35,485 nucleotides of DNA. It comes from an uncultured Bartonella sp. (GTDB lineage Bacteria; Pseudomonadota; Alphaproteobacteria; Rhizobiales; Rhizobiaceae). Under the pieces are notes generated by a model. It did not search any database and was not told where the DNA came from. It saw only the letters and a program-made list of their open reading frames with translations. The position numbers were made by a program, and so were the translations under genes. The stretch is taken from NCBI GenBank assembly GCA_945285915.1, contig CALYQL010000022.1, positions 1 through 35,485 on the forward strand, given 5' to 3'. Below, piece by piece: positions 26,549 to 34,730 of the stretch (the first letter of the stretch is position 1; the number at the start of each line of letters is the position of its first letter).

Positions 26549-27493
26549 GTGAGCCTGCCCAAATATCTCGACCCTAAACACTCGTTTCAGGGATTAATTC
26601 TGACCTTGCAAAACTATTGGGCACAATATGGTTGTGCTGTTTTACAGCCTTATGACATGGAAGTGGGGGCTGGTACATTCCACCCAGCAACAGTTCTTCG
26701 TTCACTGGGACCACGTCCTTGGAAGGCAGCCTATGTGCAACCATCGCGCCGGCCAACCGATGGTCGCTATGGTGAAAACCCAAACCGTTTGCAACACTAT
26801 TATCAATTTCAGGTTTTGCTAAAACCTTCACCAAAAGATTTGCAGGATCTTTATTTGGGATCGTTAAGAGCAATTGGTCTGGATACAAACTTACATGACG
26901 TAAGATTTGTGGAAGATGATTGGGAAAGCCCAACTCTTGGCGCATGGGGTCTTGGTTGGGAATGCTGGTGTGATGGTATGGAAGTTTCCCAGTTTACCTA
27001 TTTTCAGCAGGTTTGCGGCATAGAGTGTTCGCCCGTTTCTGGTGAGCTTACCTACGGACTTGAGCGACTATCCATGTATATTCAAGGCGTGGATAATGTT
27101 TATGACCTTAACTTCAATGGTCGTGATGGTGCCGAAAAAATAACCTATGGCGATGTTTTTTTGCAGGCTGAACAAGAATATTCACGGTTCAACTTCGAAT
27201 TTGCAGATACAGACATTTTACATCGCCATTTTATTGATGCCGAAAGAGAATGTGCGGCAATCCTTGATGCTGGCAAGCCAGATACACCTGATGGTCTTCA
27301 CCGCTGTGTCATGCCAGCTTACGACCAATGTATAAAGGCCAGCCACGTGTTTAACCTATTGCAAGCACGCGGTGTTATTTCTGTTACAGAACGACAAAGC
27401 TATATTTTAAGAGTTCGGGATCTGGCACGCCGCTGTGGTGAAGCTTTTCTGTTAACTAATGCCGGTGGCGCAAATTATAAAGGAGAAGAATGA
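26549..27493 (+). CDS. glyQ: Glycyl-tRNA synthetase alpha subunit
   Basis: A 314-aa class II aminoacyl-tRNA synthetase alpha chain of the alpha2-beta2 bacterial GlyRS, carrying the catalytic core. [40 protein letters not shown] and [20 protein letters not shown] are family-typical; the C-terminus reads [18 protein letters not shown] start with AAGGG seven nt upstream. It overlaps glyS by 4 nt (ATGA), so the subunits are translated together. Confidence 0.97.
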   Translation: MSLPKYLDPKHSFQGLILTLQNYWAQYGCAVLQPYDMEVGAGTFHPATVLRSLGPRPWKAAYVQPSRRPTDGRYGENPNRLQHYYQFQVLLKPSPKDLQDLYLGSLRAIGLDTNLHDVRFVEDDWESPTLGAWGLGWECWCDGMEVSQFTYFQQVCGIECSPVSGELTYGLERLSMYIQGVDNVYDLNFNGRDGAEKITYGDVFLQAEQEYSRFNFEFADTDILHRHFIDAERECAAILDAGKPDTPDGLHRCVMPAYDQCIKASHVFNLLQARGVISVTERQSYILRVRDLARRCGEAFLLTNAGGANYKGEE

Positions 27494-29787
27494 TGCCTGA
27501 TCTTCTTCTGGAACTATTTAGTGAAGAAATACCTGCACGCATGCAACGCAAAGCGGCAGGAGACCTGAAAAAGATTGTTACCAATAGGCTGGTCGATTGC
27601 GGTTTGGTTTATGAAGCGGCACGTGAATATTGGACACCACGCCGTCTTACACTCGACATTCGTGGGTTAACACCGCGGTCGAAAGATGTTCATGAAGAGC
27701 GCAAGGGTCCAAGTGTAAAAGCACCTGAGCAAGCAATCGCTGGTTTTCTGCGTTCTGCTGGTTTAAACGATATCAGTGAAGCGGAAATCGTCTCAGACCC
27801 TAAAAAAGGGGATTTCTATGTTGCGAAAATAGTCAAAAAAGGACGCAGCGCAGAAGAGATTATTGCCGATATCATGCCGGATATCATTCGTAGTTTCCCA
27901 TGGCCAAAATCGATGCGTTGGGGCAGCCAATCGGCCGATAAAAATGCCCTTCACTGGGTACGCCCATTAAAAAATATTCTTTGCGTCTTTGGTCCGGAAA
28001 ATGCCGATACAGAGGTTATACCATTTGAAATCAATGGCCTGACCAGCAACAATATAACCTATGGACATCGTTTCTTGAGCGATGGTCACCCCATCGAAGT
28101 GAAACGTTTTGACGATTACGTCACCCGTTTGGAACAGGAAAAAGTTATTCTGGACGCTGATCGCCGCAAAGAAATTATCTTGGCTGATGCTAATAACCTA
28201 TGCTTTGCCAAAGGCCTTGTTCTTGTTGAAGATGATGCTCTGGCGGAAGAAGTTTCCGGTCTCGTTGAATGGCCAGTTGTCCTGATGGGAGAATTTGAAG
28301 AGAGTTTCCTTGCAATCCCGCCGGAAATTATCCAGCTGACGATCCGCGTCAACCAGAAATGCTTTGTGACACGCAAGCAAGGCACGGATAGCGGCCTATC
28401 CAACCACTTTATTCTGGTTTCCAATATTGCCGCACCAGATGGCGGCAAGGAAATTGCTCGCGGTAATGGCAAAGTGGTTCGGGCAAGACTATCTGATGCC
28501 TTGTATTTCTGGCAAACTGACCAACATAATTTGCCTGACCTTCCACAACTCAAATTATCAGCGGACAAACTAGAGCTTGATCTTAAAAAGCCATTAGACC
28601 AGAGAATGGCACGGCTCGATCACCTCAATGTTACGTTCCATGCCAAACTAGGCACACAAGGTGCACGCGTCGAACGTATCGCGGCTCTTGCCGTAGCAAT
28701 TGCACCTTTGGTTGGTGCAGATCCAGCATTGGCAAAACGTGCCGCACTTTTGGCAAAAGCTGACTTACAAACCGAAGCTGTTGGAGAGTTTCCGGAATTG
28801 CAGGGTGTGATGGGGCATAAATATGCCTTGTTACAAAATGAAGATGAAAGCGTGGCACAAGCCATTGAAGACCATTACAAACCACAAGGCCCTACCGACC
28901 GTATCCCTCGGGAACCGGTATCAATAGCTGTCGCTCTTGCTGATAAAATTGATACTCTGGTTGGTTTCTGGCTCATTGATGAAAAGCCTACCGGTTCGAA
29001 AGATCCGTTTGCACTACGTCGTGCTTGTCTCGGTGTCATCCGTTTATTGCTCGTGCGCGATTGGACAATACATTTGCTGCCTATTTTCAAGCAAGCAATA
29101 GGTCTACTTTCCCGCCATACGATAGAACGCGCTTTAGCAACTTATGAACATAAATTAAGCACTGAAAAAGCACGCGAAACCGATGCTGCAGAAGATTTCT
29201 CCAATGCGGTTCGCATGGAAGAAAGCAAACTTGAACATGAATTTAGCGCAAAATCAGAACCGATCTTATTGGATTTGCTATCCTTCTTCCATGAAAGATT
29301 AAAAGTTTATCTGAAAGATGAAGGTGCGCGTCACGATGCTATTGATGCCGTTCTGACAAATGACGCCGATGATTTGTTGCAGGTAGCACGACGCGTTGAA
29401 GCGCTGATCTCTTTCATCAACACAGATGATGGTGAGAACCTGCTTGCCGGCAGCAAACGTGCGTTTAATATTCTTGAAGCAGAGATTAAAAAATCTACCC
29501 AAATTGCTGATACTGTTGATCCTGAGTTATTGATCGAGGCGGAAGAAAAAACGCTTTATGAAGCAATTGGTAAAACGGAAAAAGCGACGCAATCACACAT
29601 TGATGCTGGTGACTTTTCCGGTGCTTTGCTTTCACTCGCCAATTTGCGTCAACCCGTTGATGCCTTTTTTGAAAAAGTCTTGGTGAATGACGAAAATCAC
29701 GCAATTCGCGCCAATCGATTGGCTCTTTTGACGCGTATTCGATCTGTCATGTGCAAGGTTGCGGATTTTTCCAAATTGGCAATTTAA
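27490..29787 (+). CDS. glyS: Glycyl-tRNA synthetase beta subunit
   Basis: A 765-aa beta chain of GlyRS, responsible for tRNA recognition. It begins with [22 protein letters not shown], contains [11 protein letters not shown] and the HD-like block [25 protein letters not shown], and the family signature [15 protein letters not shown] then [20 protein letters not shown] near residue 510. The C-terminal anticodon-binding domain is complete. Somewhat longer than the approximately 690-residue E. coli protein, as in other alphaproteobacteria. Two consecutive ATGs at the start. Confidence 0.97.
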   Translation: MMPDLLLELFSEEIPARMQRKAAGDLKKIVTNRLVDCGLVYEAAREYWTPRRLTLDIRGLTPRSKDVHEERKGPSVKAPEQAIAGFLRSAGLNDISEAEIVSDPKKGDFYVAKIVKKGRSAEEIIADIMPDIIRSFPWPKSMRWGSQSADKNALHWVRPLKNILCVFGPENADTEVIPFEINGLTSNNITYGHRFLSDGHPIEVKRFDDYVTRLEQEKVILDADRRKEIILADANNLCFAKGLVLVEDDALAEEVSGLVEWPVVLMGEFEESFLAIPPEIIQLTIRVNQKCFVTRKQGTDSGLSNHFILVSNIAAPDGGKEIARGNGKVVRARLSDALYFWQTDQHNLPDLPQLKLSADKLELDLKKPLDQRMARLDHLNVTFHAKLGTQGARVERIAALAVAIAPLVGADPALAKRAALLAKADLQTEAVGEFPELQGVMGHKYALLQNEDESVAQAIEDHYKPQGPTDRIPREPVSIAVALADKIDTLVGFWLIDEKPTGSKDPFALRRACLGVIRLLLVRDWTIHLLPIFKQAIGLLSRHTIERALATYEHKLSTEKARETDAAEDFSNAVRMEESKLEHEFSAKSEPILLDLLSFFHERLKVYLKDEGARHDAIDAVLTNDADDLLQVARRVEALISFINTDDGENLLAGSKRAFNILEAEIKKSTQIADTVDPELLIEAEEKTLYEAIGKTEKATQSHIDAGDFSGALLSLANLRQPVDAFFEKVLVNDENHAIRANRLALLTRIRSVMCKVADFSKLAI

Positions 29788-29815
29788 CAGCACCGATCAA
29801 TATATCCAATTTTAA

Positions 29816-29854
29816 GAAGCGCATTTCTTGTCAAACAAGTTTAAAATGCGCTTC
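29816..29854 (+). terminator. Two-tier hairpin after glyS
   Basis: Outer 11-bp perfect stem GAAGCGCATTT / AAATGCGCTTC enclosing an inner hairpin CTTGT-CAA-ACAAG and a 4-nt bulge. It lies 29 bp after the glyS stop. Only weak T content follows, so it may be a 3'-end structure or bidirectional element rather than a simple terminator. Confidence 0.6.
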
Positions 29855-29949
29855 CATAATTGATTAATTTCAAACAAGACATTTCCATAATACGCATATT
29901 TGTGGCCAAAAGCATATTTGTTTTTGTTATTTTGGCACCGGAGAAAAAA

Positions 29950-30861
29950 ATGATTGTCCGAAAAAAACCTGGGATCTTCAAACTTTTCTTCGTATTGCAT
30001 GGATCCATTGTACCAACAATTGCACCGCAACTGATTGCTATCCTGGTATTATCAACAGCCTTGGTAATAGCGCACCATTTTTATCCCAGAATTGTGCCAA
30101 CTTATAATAATGGCACCGCTTTTGCGATGCTCGGTATCGCGCTTTCTACCTTCTTGGGATTTCGTAACAATGCCTGTTATGATCGCTGGTGGGAAGGACG
30201 AAAAATTTGGGGGCGCATGATGTCTGCCTCGCGCGATTTCATTCGTCAAAGCTCTATCTTAACCCAACACAACAATATCAGGATTGAGCTACTGAAACTA
30301 ACATCAGCCTTTTCGAAAAGCCTTGTCGACCACCTAAAAGGTACGTCCTCAATACCGTCAATAATGGCTGATTTTCCGCAAGATTTTATTCAGGCTTATA
30401 AAGCTAGCCATAATAAACCTTCGTTCATTTTAAATCATATGGCGATGCTTTTAGCGGATCTTCAACGGGAAAATAAAATTTCCGATATTCAATATCAAAT
30501 GCTTGATAAAAGTTTGCATGAGCTGAATGAATACCATACAGCGTGCGAGCGTCTTAATCAAACCCGCGTGCCTTTTGCCTATACTCTTTTACTGCATAGA
30601 ACCGCCTATATATTCTGTTTTTTGATACCGTTCGGTTTTACAGATATTTTGGGATGGTGGACACCGGTAGCAAGCTTGCTTGTTGCTTATACATTATTCG
30701 GGCTTGATGCATTGAGTGATGAACTTGAACGCCCTTTCGATGATCTTGATAACACCCTGCCAATCAATTCTATTGCCAACATCATTGAACGTGACATATG
30801 TGCAGCAATTGGACAACCATTGCCTAACTTGGTTCAGCCAATCAACTACATCTTAAAATGA
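29950..30861 (+). CDS. Bestrophin-like (UPF0187/YneE) membrane channel
   Basis: A 303-aa membrane protein of the bacterial bestrophin family, anion or cation channels of the inner membrane. Features: KLFFVLHGSIVPTIAPQL, FAMLGIALSTFLGFRNNACYDRWWEGRKIWG (the family core with the conserved aromatic/Arg segment) and the C-terminal PFGFTDILGWWTPVASLLVAYTLFGLDALSDELERPF. ATG 29950 has GGAG six nt upstream; the frame is open 30 codons further but those are not family-like. Its last 65-70 codons occur again, diverged, at 34526-34730. Confidence 0.9.
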   Translation: MIVRKKPGIFKLFFVLHGSIVPTIAPQLIAILVLSTALVIAHHFYPRIVPTYNNGTAFAMLGIALSTFLGFRNNACYDRWWEGRKIWGRMMSASRDFIRQSSILTQHNNIRIELLKLTSAFSKSLVDHLKGTSSIPSIMADFPQDFIQAYKASHNKPSFILNHMAMLLADLQRENKISDIQYQMLDKSLHELNEYHTACERLNQTRVPFAYTLLLHRTAYIFCFLIPFGFTDILGWWTPVASLLVAYTLFGLDALSDELERPFDDLDNTLPINSIANIIERDICAAIGQPLPNLVQPINYILK

Positions 30862-30889
30862 TATTGAGTGTTGAATTTTGTTATTTGTG

Positions 30890-30913
30890 GGCTTTTAAAG
30901 CCTTTCTTTTTCT
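30890..30913 (+). terminator. Intrinsic terminator of the bestrophin-like gene
   Basis: GGCTT/AAGCC stem with a short loop, followed by TTTCTTTTTCTT, about 28 bp after the stop. A classical Rho-independent layout. Confidence 0.7.
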
Positions 30914-31269
30914 TACTCTATTTAAAGCTTTACGAAACATATTGAAGGAAGGAACGCACGATTTAACACGCACTGTATTGACTGACCGAGTTAAATGAGC
31001 TGGAACAAACAAAAAGACAATTAGAATTTTGCATAATCGGTCTTACCCATCAGTTGCGTTAGCAGCTGTGCATAAACGTGCGTAAGCGACCCGAATGGCT
31101 GTATTGTACAAAAACCACCTTCCTTATTGAAGAATTTACCGAAATTTCAAAATTTATGCGGCTAAACTATTGTTAGCCAGTATACTCTTGTCATGACACT
31201 ACGTGTCATTGACTGTGAACTAGCAAGGGGAAGTTTGCCCCCTTTTCTCCCCCCTTGAAGGCATTGACA
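30914..31269. other. Region before mobC, possible plasmid relic
   Basis: No intact gene. A plus-strand frame around 30983-31057 would read LTELNELEQTKRQLEFCIIGLTHQLR before a stop, perhaps the relic of a coiled-coil plasmid protein. The end of the region holds a perfect palindrome and the candidate transfer origin described separately. Confidence 0.35.
31194..31256 (+). other. Candidate oriT region
   Basis: Just upstream of mobC: a perfect inverted repeat TGACAC-TAC-GTGTCA (31194-31208), then AAGGGG (31225-31230) that can pair with CCCCTT at 31239-31244 or at 31251-31256. GC-rich short inverted repeats immediately before mobC are the usual place for the nick region of small mobilizable plasmids. 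No nic consensus could be confirmed. Confidence 0.4.
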
Positions 31270-31544
31270 TTGGCAAAACTTCAAATACGAATTGATGATG
31301 GCGTTAAAAAAAATGGCTCTTGAAGGCTAAGGAGCAAAGCACACCCTTAACCGACTTAATCAATATGGCCATAGATGGCACAAAGGTAATGCGCCGCAAA
31401 CGTGTAAACGCTGATGCAGCTTTAATTCGAGAACTAGCTCGGCTTGGTAATAACATAAAGCAGATTACTAAATGGGCTAATCGCTACAAAGCAGATGCGA
31501 ATGCTATGGCCGTAATAGTAGAATTAATCAACATTGATCGGTAA
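31270..31544 (+). pseudogene. mobC: mobC-like mobilization protein, frameshifted
   Basis: Reading from TTG 31270 (GAAGG eight nt upstream) gives LAKLQIRIDDGVKK; the frame then breaks at a run of eight A (31306-31313). Shifting by one base continues as LLKAKEQSTPLTDLINMAIDG and ends with RRKRVNADAALIRELARLGNNIKQITKWANRYK, the signature of MobC relaxosome proteins (RELARLGNNxxQI). Together about 91 residues form a short MobC. The intact part from 31320 could be translated alone only from a TTG and would lack the DNA-binding first strand. Likely inactive, unless slippage at the A8 restores the frame. Confidence 0.65.
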
Positions 31545-31985
31545 ATTGCTAGAATATCACGGCTTATCAAAGCCGAAAATACTAATTAAATTTTTCAATC
31601 CCTGCAAAATGAGCTGAATTATGAAAATCAGTGGGCTGCCCCACATTCAACAGAACATGCCAGAAACACACAGAAAGCTACAAAGAACGCGTTGAGGACA
31701 AGACACATGCGACGATAGAAACGCTCGTGGAAGCCTCTCTGGTATCAAATAGGGCTGAAATTATCAAAGTTCTGGAGAAAGCAGAACGTAAGAAACTTAT
31801 AAATTGGCTTTAGCACCAAGCTGAACAATTACGAAGACCGGCTGAAAACAGTCGAAACGCGGCTAACGAATATCGAGAAAACATTAATCGAAGTGTTGAA
31901 TCCATTAATTCAGCGATTGGCGAGTTATCCGGTATAAACCGTGCAATTGAACAGGCCATTGAATACATTAAACAAATCGTATAAT
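31545..31985 (+). pseudogene. Relaxase (MobA-like) debris
   Basis: Fragments of a mobilization relaxase in different plus-strand frames. About 31592-31708 encodes a piece ending EHARNTQKATKNAL. About 31631-31813 continues with KERVEDKTHATIETLVEASLVSNRAEIIKVLEKA, similar to the middle of MobA proteins (NRAxxIxxLE). After a stop, 31814-31984 reads NSRNAANEYRENINRSVESI then SGINRAIEQAIEYIKQIV, a coiled C-terminal part. The N-terminal catalytic domain with Tyr and His motifs is absent. A small stem-loop (31560-31575) separates it from mobC. The family call is inferred from pattern and from the adjacent mobC. Confidence 0.5.
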
Positions 31986-32272
31986 AATAGGAATAGACTA
32001 GAGAACAAAACTGTTCACAAAAAATTTTATAAAATGTGAAAAAAAAGACCAAAAAGGGTTCTTGAACACCCGAAAAGTATACCTCTAAAATTTTCATTTG
32101 GTTACTTGCACCATTGCATTTCACGTATGAAATCGCAGGGTGTATCTGTGATTTACAAGATTTCAGATGTCTAAATTTCGGACATGTGATTTGGTTTAAG
32201 TTAATCGGCACATTTAGGTAAAATTGCCATATTAAACTTTAAACATTTAACCGTTTAAACAAGATTAGAGCC
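31986..32272. other. Non-coding gap before the nuclease gene
   Basis: A/T-rich stretch with no plausible gene. It includes the small inverted repeat ATTTCA/TGAAAT near 32117-32132 and several TTTAAAC-type elements at 32237-32260 (two near GTTTAAAC) shortly before the nuclease reading frame, where its promoter should lie. Confidence 0.35.
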
Positions 32273-32355
32273 ATGTATATGATAAAATAATAGCTCCTAA
32301 TTTTAATCGGACAGAATTTTCATCTCATGAAGAAGCTGCATTCAGAAACTTAAAG

Positions 32356-33240
32356 ATGCTTGGTAAATATTGTCGATATTCTAAGACTTATATTCAGGTA
32401 GGTGATATTATCCTAGTGCCTAATATGCCTAAAAATGGCTTCTTTACTTTATGCCGTGTCACTGGTGATTATTCTTATAGTGGGGATACAAAAGTTGGGG
32501 ATTTGAGGCATATGCTTCCTGTTGAAGTTATCACCAAAGGTGGAGTTGCCTATTCTAATGAAAATGTTGATGCAGCATTGCGAGGGTCTTTAAGATGTAG
32601 GGGAAGATTGTGGAATATTAATCCACACAAAGACTGTGTTGATAAGATTATTTCATTGGTGAAAGATAAAAAAGAATATCTCTTGCGTGAAGGGAGTGAT
32701 CATGTGGAGCGCGCTAAGGAGACCGTGGACGCGGCGATTACAACAAGTGTAGATAATTTATCAGATACGATCATTAAAGAATTACCTAGTGTTTTACAAG
32801 GAACAGAGTGGGAACCTGTTTTGTGCTATGTTTTGGATCCCTTAATGAAAAATATTCAGATTGAGCATACGGGTGGACCATCGGAATGTGGAGCTGATAT
32901 TGTAATTAACATCCCAAATCCATTTGACGAACAATTCCCATGGATAATCGTTATTCAAGTAAAAAACTACAAGGGTGAAATAGGTGTTGAAGTAGCAGAG
33001 CAATTGATTCAAGCAATTGATACAAGGTCAAGTCAAGGACGAGTTATAGCTGCATATGTTTTAACAACAGCGGATAAAATCAGTGAAGATCTTAAAAAAG
33101 CTCTAGAGAACATTAGAAAAGAACACAACATAGAAGCAGAGTGTGTAATTTTATCTAAAATAAAGACAATAATAACAAAAGCTATGATGCTTGCGTCTAT
33201 ATCTAATTGGTCTGAGAGTTCTTTATATAAAAATACCTAA
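32356..33240 (+). CDS. PUA-like domain / PD-(D/E)XK nuclease, restriction-type
   Basis: From ATG 32356 this is 294 aa. Residues about 10-60 (YIQVGDIILVPNMPKNGFFTLCRVTGDYSY, then DLRHMLPVEV) look like the PUA/EVE-like beta-barrel placed before the nuclease in modification-dependent (type IV, Mrr-like) restriction proteins. Residues about 150-260 are a PD-(D/E)XK nuclease: GADIVI (D181), then IIVIQVKNYKGEIG with Q201-x-K203, and VEVAEQLIQAI, as in Mrr_cat enzymes. The same frame is open and protein-like back to 32269 (KIIAPNFNRTEFSSHEEAAFRNLK) but has no start there. ATGs at 32273 and 32279 are one base out of frame, so the N-terminus may be frameshifted at the AAAA run 32284-32287. Codon use is A/T-rich. 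Likely cargo of the plasmid remnant. Confidence 0.68.
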   Translation: MLGKYCRYSKTYIQVGDIILVPNMPKNGFFTLCRVTGDYSYSGDTKVGDLRHMLPVEVITKGGVAYSNENVDAALRGSLRCRGRLWNINPHKDCVDKIISLVKDKKEYLLREGSDHVERAKETVDAAITTSVDNLSDTIIKELPSVLQGTEWEPVLCYVLDPLMKNIQIEHTGGPSECGADIVINIPNPFDEQFPWIIVIQVKNYKGEIGVEVAEQLIQAIDTRSSQGRVIAAYVLTTADKISEDLKKALENIRKEHNIEAECVILSKIKTIITKAMMLASISNWSESSLYKNT

Positions 33241-33273
33241 GATTGGAGGTTTTTAGTTCATTAACGACCTAAA

Positions 33274-33306
33274 AGATATAATATCATATTCTGTTATATT
33301 ATATCT
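33274..33306. terminator. 11-bp inverted repeat after the nuclease gene
   Basis: Perfect arms AGATATAATAT / ATATTATATCT around an 11-nt loop, 33 bp after the nuclease stop. All A/T except one pair, with no T tract, so it is as likely a protein-binding palindrome as a terminator. Confidence 0.45.
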
Positions 33307-33413
33307 CAATAAAAATCGAAGAAAGTAGTTCATCATAGTGCTATTTTTTTCTACCAAGGTCGAGATACATTTTGTGTTTGCTCTCGCCATGCATACCGAT
33401 TTTTTTTAAATCA

Positions 33414-33799
33414 TCAATTATGCTGGTTGGTTGCGGCTTTAAGTTTAGCCTCTAAAACAGCTATACGCATTTGTATCACATGAATAGGGTGCGCAGGTAT
33501 GAGCGTTGCTTGGGTGATAGGCCAAGCAGGTTCACTGCGCCCCCCCAATGGGCAATGTCTGCATCATCAATCTACCATTGATTGCGATTGTCACGGATGG
33601 TGTGAAGTTTATATTGTGCAATAATCCTCATAATGGTTCGACGAGATATTCCTAATTTTTTTGCGGCTTGGTTGGGCGTTAAGGTGGGTATATAGTGATG
33701 TCCTATATGGATACGCCCAATGGGTGCTCTGTGAGCAGCATAGTCACAACCATTTAATCCTGGATAAATCCAGTTGGCGTCAGATTTTGTATAGTGCAT
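33414..33799 (-). pseudogene. HTH plasmid-type regulator, nonsense and frameshift
   Basis: The open part (33572-33799) encodes 75 aa with a MerR/excisionase-like helix-turn-helix: TPNQAAKKLGISRRTIMRIIAQYKL then TIRDNRNQW. After the TAG at 33574-33572 the same frame continues IDDADIAHWG, then breaks at a run of seven G (plus-strand C run 33540-33546). A frame shift continues as RSEPAWPITQATLIPAHPIHVIQ and ends MRIAVLEAKLKAATNQHN with a TGA at 33416-33414. HTH domain plus C-terminal coiled segment resembles small plasmid proteins encoded beside rep genes. The protein is probably non-functional. Confidence 0.6.
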
Positions 33800-33823
33800 T
33801 GTTTTGCCTTGGACTCTTAGTGG

Positions 33824-34249
33824 TTATTTATGTCTTATTTGTTTGTCCTTTTGTGTTTTGCGATATTCACGCATAAGGGCAACTCGATCTTTCTTAAAAA
33901 ATAGTGCAGGATTTACCTAATATTGATTAGGTAATTTTGGCTTTAAAAATTCTTCTGAAATGAGTTCTTTCAATCTATTATGAATAGTTCTGTCTGTCAT
34001 GCCTAATGCATCACCATTCAAACCGCGGTCAAACCAAATTAAATCTACGGTATCAGCAAGGCCATCTGTTAATTTTTCTTTTTGATGTGATTGTAAAACC
34101 GCTACAAAACACGGTAACCAGTCTCGGATAACTCAAACTCTGCGCTTACACAGTCAGAAAAAACTTTTACAAAATGTTCTTCATCACGCTCTTCAATTAC
34201 GTATATCTAGACATTGCACACAGTTCACCTGTGTCATCATCGGCTACAT
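33824..34249 (-). pseudogene. Plasmid replication-initiator-like winged-helix protein, decayed
   Basis: Reading minus strand across three breaks gives one coherent protein: ADDDTGELCAMSRYT; IEERDEEHFVKVFSDCVSAEFELSETGYRVL; AVLQSHQKEKLTDGLADTVDLIWFD, then RGLNGDALGMTDRTIHNRLKEL (winged helix) and PNQY; and after an in-frame TAG (33919-33917, where Trp is expected) VNPALFFKKDRVALMREYRKTQ. The tail pattern Y-W-x-NP-x-(hydrophobic)-x-DRV is that of plasmid RepL/RepA-like wHTH proteins. The family name is my inference; that it is a broken gene is clear from the consecutive open pieces. It precedes the HTH pseudogene by about 25 bp on the same strand. Confidence 0.55.
33913..33934. repeat. Perfect 9-bp palindrome over the Rep-like nonsense codon
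   Basis: Arms TTACCTAAT / ATTAGGTAA with a 4-nt loop. The premature TAG of the Rep-like pseudogene lies in one arm, so the perfect symmetry may partly result from that mutation. Confidence 0.5.
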
Positions 34250-34525
34250 CTTATTTTCTAGCATGATTTTTTATAGCTTATATCTCGTTTTAACTTCACA
34301 CCTTAAACTATACAAGGATTTTAATTTCGTGAATATTTTAATTCGCGTAGATTTATACCTGTAATATTAGCCTCAAGAGAACATTTTGGTATATTATTTA
34401 GCTCTCAGAAAAAATGATTATTTGGGTTGTATGAAAATTACAAGCGTTTTAGCTTAATGTCACATTGCTTTCGCTCAATTTCAAAATTTCTTCGTTCACT
34501 ATCCAGTGTTTTTATTTTTTTATAA
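34250..34525. other. A/T-rich gap, nothing recognised
   Basis: Between the Rep-like remnant and the bestrophin fragment. No open frame, no clear iterons. If the remnant was a plasmid, its replication origin would be expected near here, but no repeats support that. Confidence 0.3.
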
Positions 34526-34730
34526 GTGAACACCTGTAGTTAGCCTACTTGTAGCCTATACATTATTCAGCCTTGATGCATTGAGCGATGAACTTGAACG
34601 CCCATTCGATGACCTCGATAACACCCTGCTAATCAATTCGATTGCTAACATCATTGAACGTGATATATGCGCAGCACTTGATAAACCACTGCCCAACTTG
34701 GTTGTGCCAATCAACCACATCTTAAAATGA
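34526..34730 (+). pseudogene. 3' fragment of a second bestrophin-like gene
   Basis: About 68 codons matching the end of the gene at 29950-30861: VVSLLVAYTLFSLDALSDELERPF, then DDLDNTLLINSIANIIERDICAA, ending PINHILK and TGA. No start codon or upstream domains. Compared with the intact gene, about half of the differences are silent third-position changes (for example agt/agc, cct/cca, gac/gat), with a few replacements (G/S, P/L, I/L, Q/V, Y/H). Similarity fades a few bases before 34526 and about 25 bp past the stop. It is therefore a homologous fragment from a diverged allele, not a recent copy. Confidence 0.88.

Noticed and set aside
31270-31320. RelB/DinJ-type antitoxin N-terminus (LQIRIDDGVKK)
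   Set aside because: It resembles an antitoxin start, but a one-base shift at the A8 tract joins it smoothly to MobC, a simpler explanation, and no toxin follows.
31810-32211. 133-codon open frame on the minus strand
   Set aside because: It is antisense to the relaxase debris, has no ribosome site and no protein-like pattern.
30862-34525. Insertion sequence or transposase
   Set aside because: No DDE or tyrosine recombinase motif and no terminal inverted repeats were found; plasmid integration explains the content better.
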